NCBI GenBank assembly: GCA_013400155.1
Contig: VXBM01000572.1
Coordinates: 187,758 to 251,757 of the forward strand
Length of the DNA stretch: 64,000 nt
Direction of reading: 5' to 3'
DNA from: Helopsaltes ochotensis
Taxonomy: Eukaryota > Chordata > Aves > Passeriformes > Locustellidae
A program made the position numbers and the translations under genes. A model generated the notes under the pieces. That model ran no database searches and was not told the origin of the DNA. It saw only the letters and a program-made list of their open reading frames with translations. Positions 56,293 to 64,000 of this stretch are shown piece by piece. The number at the start of each line of letters is the position of its first letter. Positions within the stretch are counted from its first letter, which is position 1.

Positions 56293-58523
56293 GTTTATCT
56301 GAGCCCTTCCCTTGCAGCAGATGGATAGGGCAGGTCAGCACCTGCCATGGCCTTCGTGACAGTTTCTGCAACTGCCTATAAATGTTGCCCTTTATCACTA
56401 AGTTGTGGGGGCCTGTTAGGATTTTTAGCTTAATTCATTGCTGAAATTGTAAACTGACCGTTTTCCATCAAAACTGGAATTTCATTCACTTCATGTTCAA
56501 GTTCAGATGTTGTCTGAACCAACCCAAGCTGTTTTCCTGATCCAGCTGAAATTAACTCTTAATTCACAGTGGTCCTTCTGGATTGTTAGCTTGACCCTTA
56601 CCTACTTTTCATTAGCTATGTTCTCCAAAACGTTTGTAGGCAAACTGTCTTGCCCCACAGAGGTGAAAAGAGCTCCTTCATGGACTTCACAGGTCATGGC
56701 CTGAGGAAATCAAGGTCTACAAACTTCTCCCCCCATCCCCCTCTATACCACCCCAGCTGGGGCACAAGAGGATCAGTGAAATGAACCACATTAAGAAGGA
56801 AAATCTTAATTAATCTGTTAGGACACCTTCATTCTGTTCCTGTTGATTTCAGAAGAAACAAAATACATTTCTTCTTCATCTGGGCTTTGATTGCATGGGA
56901 CTCATTCAGCTTTTGAAAGAGAATAGAGTAAGGTGTACAGGACAAGAGAATATGAAGAAAAAAGTCTTCTGTTTTATTTAAATGGTTGCTATATTCAGAT
57001 AGTGAAGTAGAATTATCATAAGAATGAAAATCAAATTTCCCTTCTCCCCAAGGAGTCCAAAAAATGTTGCTATGTACAGAATTTACAATTATATGCAATA
57101 GTTGATTATTATTATGGACTCCAAAATTTGGTATTACTGGTTAAAACACCCATACTGAAGCTAGAGCAGGATGTGTCCATCCTTCACCTTTCATAATTTT
57201 CTTTAAACTTTACAGGTATGCTTCCAAAATGATTGCTCTTCCAAGGATGAGAAACCTTCTTCACCTGCATACAATTATCATCCAGTCTACATAATTAAAT
57301 TGTATTCCTTTTTGAGCAGGAGAGAAGTCAGGGAAAACAGGCCAGAAGTTCAAGTGTATTTAGGGTTCTGTTTTCTGGAGGCAGATAAAAGATGATACAA
57401 AGCAGGTGTGGAAAAAATCTATTGCTAAATCAACAGCATCTTGGTACCTTTGGATGGAAATCCTTTGTTTCATGAATTTTCTTACTTCTGCTTACAGAAG
57501 TGTCCTTAGATTTCATGGATTATTTGGCAGAAAGTTTTCCTCTTTTGGTTCAAGCTGCTGAATCTCTGTAACTCCCTTTGTAGCTGTAGTCCATGGGCAC
57601 TACAGACAGCCAGTTTATCTTTAAAAATTAGAGGCCATGAAGAGCTCGGCAATATCTCTAACTTCATGTTCAATCAGACGACCACAGAAAGGACTTCAAA
57701 GATCCATGTGCAATTAAATAAATTGGAACTCAGTCCTGATGTCTTACTAGTAGGGCTTTGCTTCTTTAACTCAGCTTCACGTTTCAGTCTGAACCTTCAC
57801 AGGTGCTCTGCAGAAGGAAAGTTGCCCTGTGCTGGTAGGATTGGAGGTTTGTGACCAAGCGTGCTGAGACACACCCGTGTTGCTGACCAGTGGAAGTGAA
57901 CGTAGATGAATGTAAGGTGTCTTCCATAACCTTCTCGCTCCAGGCCCCTTCCTAAGAATCCTTGGAACAGCCATCCTTGCTGTGCAGCTCAAGCAGAGAG
58001 AGCTCTGAGACAGTGCTGTGGCAGGACCTGTGCTTCACTGCCAGCCTGAAGGCAGTCCCCCTGAATCAAGATTAAGGTTTGATGGGAGCCCAAAGGCAGC
58101 CTGCTGCTGCCAGCATTGTCTCTGCCACAGAAATAGCAGCCTTCAGTCTCATCATTCAGGTGCACAAAATGCATAGTAGTAAACTGTGCCTTACCCACTT
58201 TCAGTTGCCTGGACATAGGAAAAACAGTTACTGTCCTTCTGGTACACAAATATACTGCCAGGGGCAGGTGATAGCAGAAGCAGTGTGGCACTGTGAGCAG
58301 CATTATTCAGATGTGTTCTTCCTGGGATCCTGATGTACCTGAGGTTCACACATTAGCAGCCTTGGCTTTTTAATCAGGGAAATGAAACATCCATAAGCAA
58401 CAAAACAAGAGGCTTGAAATCATCCTCATTTGTATAATACAGAATTTCTATATTCATCAGTATGCAAGCGATTGCTAAACAGGTCCTCTCTACATTTACT
58501 TGCATTTTCAAACAAGGTGGTTA
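56293..58523. other. Intergenic, between C8orf76 and FAM83A 3' ends
   Basis: AT-rich DNA. On the minus strand it must contain the FAM83A 3' UTR, but no AATAAA lies close to the stop; the nearest candidate is ATTAAA at 58368-58373 and a canonical AATAAA appears only near 56973-56978. Confidence 0.5.
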
Positions 58524-59070
58524 TTATGCAAACAAGTTAGCTTTGTGGAGGCATCTCCAGGACGAGCTTAACCCCGTCCTGTTCGGCTCCTCTTGCCTAA
58601 GCCTTACGGGTCTGTAAATGTTCATGTTGTTATAGGGAACTGTGGAGTTTTCAGCCATGTAGTGTGGCTGATAGTAGTTAGGCTGAATGGCCTTCTGTGC
58701 AGGTGGGGGAGTGAATGAGACATAGCTGTGGAAGGAATTCACTCGGTGGAGAGGTGACTGGGGGCTGAAGTTGCTGTTGAACATGAGAGTTCTTGGGGTC
58801 TGCTTGCTCTGGTGGGTGCTGCCGGCGGAGAGGCTGCTGAAGGGGTCGGAGAGGGTGTTGGCGCTGCCCTCGTCGCTGTAGGGGAGGCTGCGCGGGGGGG
58901 CCCAGCTCCGGCTGAACAGGAAGGGGAGGCTGCGCGGCGGCGTCTTGGGGCCGCGCACGGGCTTGGACAGCGCGTACAGGTGCCGGAACTCCTCGTCAAA
59001 CAGCTCCACAACCTGGCCCGTGAACTTGGAGAGGAGGTTGCGGTGAACCTGGCCGCACAGCCACGTGAAG
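58524..59070 (-). CDS. FAM83A: FAM83A last exon
   Basis: The acceptor TCTCCTTCCAG precedes 59070. The exon finishes a serine codon, reads FTWLCGQVHRNLLSKF, leaves the domain near YALSKPV and continues through a Pro/Ser-rich tail to LHKANLFA and TAA (58524-58526). The first ~270 bp are very GC-rich. A 42-bp-period duplication gives PPRSLPF and PPRSLPY in tandem. Confidence 0.92.
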
Positions 59071-62000
59071 CTGGAAGGAGAGACAAGGTAAGGGTTAGAG
59101 TTAACATCGGCCATCAGGAACTGCAGATCCCCTGCAGGGGTGAAAGGCAAATGTGTTTTACTGCTGAAGCTTCTTGTCAAAACACAGGATAAAGATGGTG
59201 TCGCAGTTGAATTTCAGGTCAGTTCACATCAGTGCTCTTTGACTTGGATCAATCTTTGTTATTGCAGCTGCCTCTAAAACCTTCAAGAAACCTTGCAAAG
59301 TTATGTAACCTCCTGAAGGGACTGGTGATCCAGATCCACTGCAGGGATAAATGTCAGATACAATACCCAAGGTATTGTCTGTTCCATGGAAAGGAGTTTA
59401 GACCCCTCTTTTGGGGACTTCTCTTCTATGCATAATGCTTAAATTTAGGTCTTGCCACGTCTTATCTGCAAACACATGAACTGTACCTTGTACCCTGCAG
59501 CATGCCATGCTACTTGGTAACCACTCCAAGTGATGTCAAAAAGACTAGGAAAAAAGAACCATCCTTTGTTTTCATTTTCTCCATAATCTTTCTTCATTGG
59601 TCAAGAGAAACACAAAACTCCAACCTTCCTGTCACATCCCACACCACAAAACAAGCTGCCACACCTGACAAATGTTTTCTTCTCTACAGAGAAAATGAAA
59701 TTACAAATATTTCCTACAACATTTCCAAAAATAAATGTAATACTTTGCTATAAAGTAAGGAAGAAACACCACAACAGTTTTAATTCTGGTAGTTCAGAGA
59801 CACATCGTAGGATAACCCACAGCTTTTAAATTATTTTTCTTTTATGTGCTTCCCTAATCTACTCAGCAAACATAAATTTGTGCTTTTATAAAACCACAGG
59901 CAGCTTGATTGTGTTGCACTGCCATGTCTGAGCAGCAGCAGCACCAATAAAATGAGCATAGTTGAGAGAATGAAATGTCATTACTCCCTGAACTGACCAG
60001 GGCTTGAGCTGTGCAGCAGAGGATACAGAGCAGTGGTTGATTTGAACCTCAGCTTATTGTGTTGGCAATAACCTCGTCATTTTGTGTTGGCAAAACTCTG
60101 CCATGGTTATTCCTGTGTGATTTTATTAGCTATGCTGGATTTGCACAAGGGCTGCTGAGAGCCAGATTTGGCTGTAGGTGTGTGCACTTAAAATCTTGTC
60201 ATGTTTTGATAAAACTCCTGTGAAGCTCAGTGGGACCAACAGCCTGAGCTGACAGTGAGGCAGTAAGACAGACAATTTACACCTGCTTGTCCAGAGCCTT
60301 CCTAAAGAAGGTTGGGTCTGAGGTATACAGTGGTTTTATACTGTTGCTTCAAGAGCAAGAGGAGAAGTGAAGAAACCAGTGGTTCAATGCCACCGGGCAC
60401 CCATGCAATTTGTACTGTACATTTTATGACTGGACATGAGAACACACTGTAAGTTACCAGAATAGAGGTATTTCTCATCCACTGTGTTCAAATCATTCTA
60501 AATATGAACAAAACCTTGGGAGCCAAGGTAAAGAGCACAGCAAGCTAAGTCCCTGCTGGGTGTGTAACATCTGCTGTGCCAGCTCAACATTGCCTTTATT
60601 CACTAAGCAGTACTCTTGAAACCTTTGCATGTCCTCCATCTAACTGTTAAATAGGTCAGGAATAAATACAAAAATTTTTTTTGCACACAATTTTTCTAGG
60701 ATATCTACATTGAAGGTTACAAACTCATGAAGGGGCTGAGGTCTCAAGTATCATGTTTATACTTCACGTGCTAGAGATACATCTAGTTTATAGAAGAAAA
60801 TTTAGACAAAAATAAAAATTAATTACACTTGTAAATGGCATTTAAAAGCCTAACAAAATCAGAGGAAAAAACCTGTTCTGCCCAGTTTTGATATTTTACT
60901 CCCGTGTATACTCATGTATCTTCCTGGAGTACCTGACAGATAGATACTAGTTTGTGGATCATTGATTTTACCTGTCACCTTTGTAAACAGAGAAAGCTAG
61001 ATCAAATGAATAGCCCAAATGATAGCAAATGGGTCAGCTCAAAGTTACAAGGCAAGATCTTTTTGACTTTAGACAAATGCTTGTGGACTTGTCGTGTAGT
61101 GAGTCACAGAAATTTTAGTCTGTGCACTCTTCTGGAGAACAAGACAGAACTTTGCATAAAAGCCTTAACAGGTTTTCATTGGCTTAATTCTAAGGGAAAA
61201 TGCATTATTTAGGTTTTGGGCCCAGTTTTGCTCCTTAGTATACAATTCAAAGTGTTCTTTTGGGACAGGCTCAGAGGAGGCTGTTACTGTCACCACCTCC
61301 CCAGAGGGATTGTTTTTCTCCCTGGCTTTTTTTGGCTGAGGCCCATCAAATGAAGAGAAAGGACAAAGAAGTGATGCCTGGCTTGGGGCCAACACTGTAT
61401 CACAAATTCAGTCACTGATCTCAGCCATCTTTCCAGGGTTTTGTCCTATGTCCTGTTACAGACCCTTTCATTTATGATTGTCTCAATCAAATCCTACCTG
61501 TCCTGTTCAGCATTGTTTTATGTTGGGTGTCCTCTCTGCATTGCTGGAGCTGCAGTTCACTAGGGATGTGCTCATCCCTGTGTTTGCAGCACTGCAGCAA
61601 CGTGCAGCACAACACACGTGGAACCTGGAACAGAAGGAAGGACGGACTGGGGTTTTCAGCTGGGCTCAGGTTTGGGTTGCTCTACATGTTAGCAGTTACC
61701 CACTGCTGGTGGATAACCTGTGTGGGAGAAACCTGCCCCACGTGAACTGATGCTCCTGGCAAAGCATGTCCATGTTAGTTGTTAGGTGCTGACTCTGAAG
61801 AGGCTTTCAGTGGCTTTCAGAGTGGCAGCCAGGGGATCAGCTGCCCCTGGGGACCAAGGTCTGTGCTTTCTGCTGTTTTCATTTTGCCTTCTTTTGGAAT
61901 GCTAAGTTCATGCACTATCTAATTTCAAATTCATTTAAAAAATGGAATAAGAGTTATCATATGATGAGGTAGAGTGACACAGAGACAGCAAAAAGAAATA

Positions 62001-63884
62001 CTGCATTCTAACCCCTCACCATAGACACTGGCAATAAAAATTAAAGAGTATGTCCTGAAGGGCTATTGTATTTCCTCAGCCTGCTCCCCCCACCACAATT
62101 ACAACATCATGCAGAGCTCAGCACTTTGCTGAAATTTGTTGTATTTTGAAATCTTTGTATCAGTTTTAAGATCTACTCCATTGTGATTTCCAAGAAATGC
62201 ATTGCAGAAGAGTTCAAGTCTGTTTCACTCAACATCATTCTTGTTTATACCTGAAGAGGCTGGTGGATAAGATTTAGGCATAACAAAATTCTTTCTGATT
62301 AATAAAGTGAGAGCTAGCAAGAAATGCCACATACTGGTAGCCAGCTATAAACCATGTGAATTGCAAACTGGTGCTGAACGTGCTGAAGTTAAATAGTGTT
62401 TTTATAGTTTTAAATACATTTGTTCCTCACCACCCTCTCTGTTTGTGTGCTGGATATGGAATTATATAGTTTGACAAGGTACTTGAGATTAGAAGATATG
62501 CAACAGTAGTAGAGAGAGACAGAAGTGACTGCACAGGACTTCAGGTGTTTTTAGTGTTTTGATATTGAAAGAGAAGCCAAAAGGAAGCTTCTTGGCCAAA
62601 GGAAACAGATCTTGTTCTGTCCTCCCACACATCCTTCACTTCTACGCTGTACAAGTCTGCTGTTGGATTTCTAAACATCTTTGGTGAGGGATTAAAAAAC
62701 ACCCAGAATAATAGGAAAACAAAAGAACAGTCAATTAAAAAATCCAACCCTGAGTGTCCACTAAGTTTTGTCTGATGGTTCATTTGGAAACGGAATGGAA
62801 AGTGGGTGCCTGTGTTAGCGCACATCTGATCTCCTGCATCCCCATAAATTCACTTTTTCCTTCATTACTATGGTTCTAGAAACTTCCTGGTGGCACAATT
62901 TTATCAGACCAGAAGCATTTAAGCTTCCAAATCATAAACCGGGATTAAGAAAAATAAACATCATTTAAATTAAATAATCAACTATTGTATTTTTGTATCT
63001 GGATTTCTAGGATACACTTGGTGATTTGTGAAACATATCTATGTAGCCATGATGCTCAGAAACTTCATTTATTTGATGCAAGCTCAAGAGTCTCCTGAAA
63101 TTCCCAGACCAGAGGATCTAGGATCTTACTTAAAAATCCAGTTGCTGAGATGCTATATCCACTACCTGAAATAATTATAGCAGCACAAACAAAACAAACA
63201 AACAAACCAAATTTTAAAATAAGGGGAAAAAATGAAGGTACAGCAGTTATGCAGATGTATACTGCCTACCTGTCAATGAAACACAGGGAAAAACAATAAG
63301 TCTCTGAAGTATTTCTGTTTTACCTTTAATCACTAAATTTTTCATATGAAGAACAAAACCTCAGATATGCTGAGTGACATATGCTACATTAAGGGATCCC
63401 AAGGGAGACAGAAATGTATCATGTCTCATGATCACAACACTTGAGAACCCAAACAATGAGGAAAGCATAATGTTAAGCTGTACACATTTCTAGTTTTGCC
63501 CTAGGGCTGCACTGACAAAGTTGTTTACATTAGTTTCTGAATATTTAAATTAAAACCCATGCTCCATAATGAACTAAGAGCAGCTTTAAAGCAAGTTAAG
63601 TAGATTTTTGAAAAAATGGTACATATTTGAAAACATGAGGTGTTTTTTTGTTAAACAAAAGCTTCTTACCTTACAAAAATTTCCATGGCACTTTTTTGGG
63701 AAGAAGTATTAAAAATCATAAAAGAGTACCTAGACATGAAGTGCAATGGCTTATCTCACCTGTAAGATCCAGAGAGCACATATCTCCAGTCAGAGATAAG
63801 AAATTTTTCTTTAATTTGTCCTGAAAATTTCCTGCCTGACTTGGCACAGTATACCTCTCCAGTAACACTCCGGACTGAAATATT
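58524..63884 (-). CDS. FAM83A: FAM83A, C-terminal part (two exons; gene continues beyond right edge)
   Basis: Two minus-strand exons, 63760-63884 and 58524-59070, join in phase 2 to give 223 residues. The first part carries the end of the DUF1669 domain that defines FAM83 proteins: SVTGEVYCAKSGRKFSG, then FLISDWRYVLSGSYSFTWLC across the junction, and LLSKFTGQVVELFDEEFRHL. In known FAM83 members this phospholipase-D-like fold lacks PLD activity and binds casein kinase 1; FAM83A is linked to EGFR/RAS signalling. The remaining ~150 residues are rich in S, P and T, presumably disordered. The short tail and the position beside C8orf76 favour FAM83A over other members. The 5' exons, start codon and promoter lie right of the window. 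Confidence 0.92.
59071..63759 (-). other. FAM83A last intron
   Basis: 4.7 kb of AT-rich intron. No exon, RNA gene or clear mobile element recognised on either strand. Confidence 0.7.
63760..63884 (-). CDS. FAM83A: FAM83A penultimate exon
   Basis: 125 nt between TATTTGCAG (minus strand) and TACAG|GTGAG. It encodes 41 residues from NISVRSVTGEVYCAK to SDWRYVLSGSY plus two bases of the next codon, the conserved core of DUF1669. Confidence 0.93.
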
Positions 63885-64000
63885 CTGCAAATAAAAATAG
63901 AATTGAGTGAATTACATGTCTTTTTAATTAAAAATCAGACAGGGAGGGCCCTTTTCCCCCACCGCCTTTAGTTCTTCACTGCCTCAAACTTAAATTTCTT

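Noticed and set aside
58739..59192. Alternative open frames on both strands over the FAM83A last exon
   Set aside because: They result from high GC; only the frame with the DUF1669 sequence matches a known family.
1..64000. tRNA, rRNA, CRISPR or microRNA genes
   Set aside because: I saw no cloverleaf-type A/B boxes, rRNA sequence or regularly spaced repeat array; hairpin prediction was not possible by eye.

Overview
The window is nuclear DNA from a vertebrate, almost certainly a bird. Long introns with GT-AG splice sites, CpG-island promoters and AATAAA signals show a vertebrate. At least eight CR1-like LINE fragments, and no Alu, B1 or L1 elements, point to Aves. I cannot name the species. 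Four genes are recognisable in the order ATAD2 (+), ZHX1 (+), C8orf76 (+), FAM83A (-). This is the gene order of human 8q24.13 read in reverse, so ancient synteny supports each identification.

Layout. 1-5.1 kb: the last coding exons and 3' end of ATAD2, a bromodomain AAA+ ATPase. 6.5-7.8 kb: a CpG island broken by 567 N, most likely the ZHX1 promoter. 7.8-23.9 kb: the presumed long 5' intron of ZHX1. 23.9-26.8 kb: one exon carrying the complete 874-residue ZHX1 reading frame behind a 5' UTR with several uORFs. 33.75-34.6 kb: a probable separate 3'-UTR exon of ZHX1. 34.6-40.9 kb: intergenic DNA. 40.9-42.1 kb: a second CpG island, followed by the six-exon C8orf76 gene (390 residues predicted). 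50-58.5 kb: intergenic DNA with a cluster of CR1 fragments in both orientations. 58.5-64 kb: the last two coding exons of FAM83A on the minus strand; the rest of that gene lies beyond the right edge.

The four genes are not an operon. ZHX1 and C8orf76 lie head-to-tail about 6.5 kb apart, the arrangement that gives the known ZHX1-C8orf76 read-through in human. C8orf76 and FAM83A converge tail-to-tail.

I found no clearly novel molecular system. The points most worth checking are: a penultimate ATAD2 exon whose strong acceptor leads to a different reading frame from the conserved C-terminus; a minisatellite in C8orf76 intron 1 that has copied the splice acceptor and created a decoy; an isolated CpG-rich, protein-like reading frame on the minus strand inside the ZHX1 5' intron; and overlapping uORFs at the ZHX1 start codon. 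Splice sites were read by eye. Family identities rest on recognition and synteny; no database search was run.
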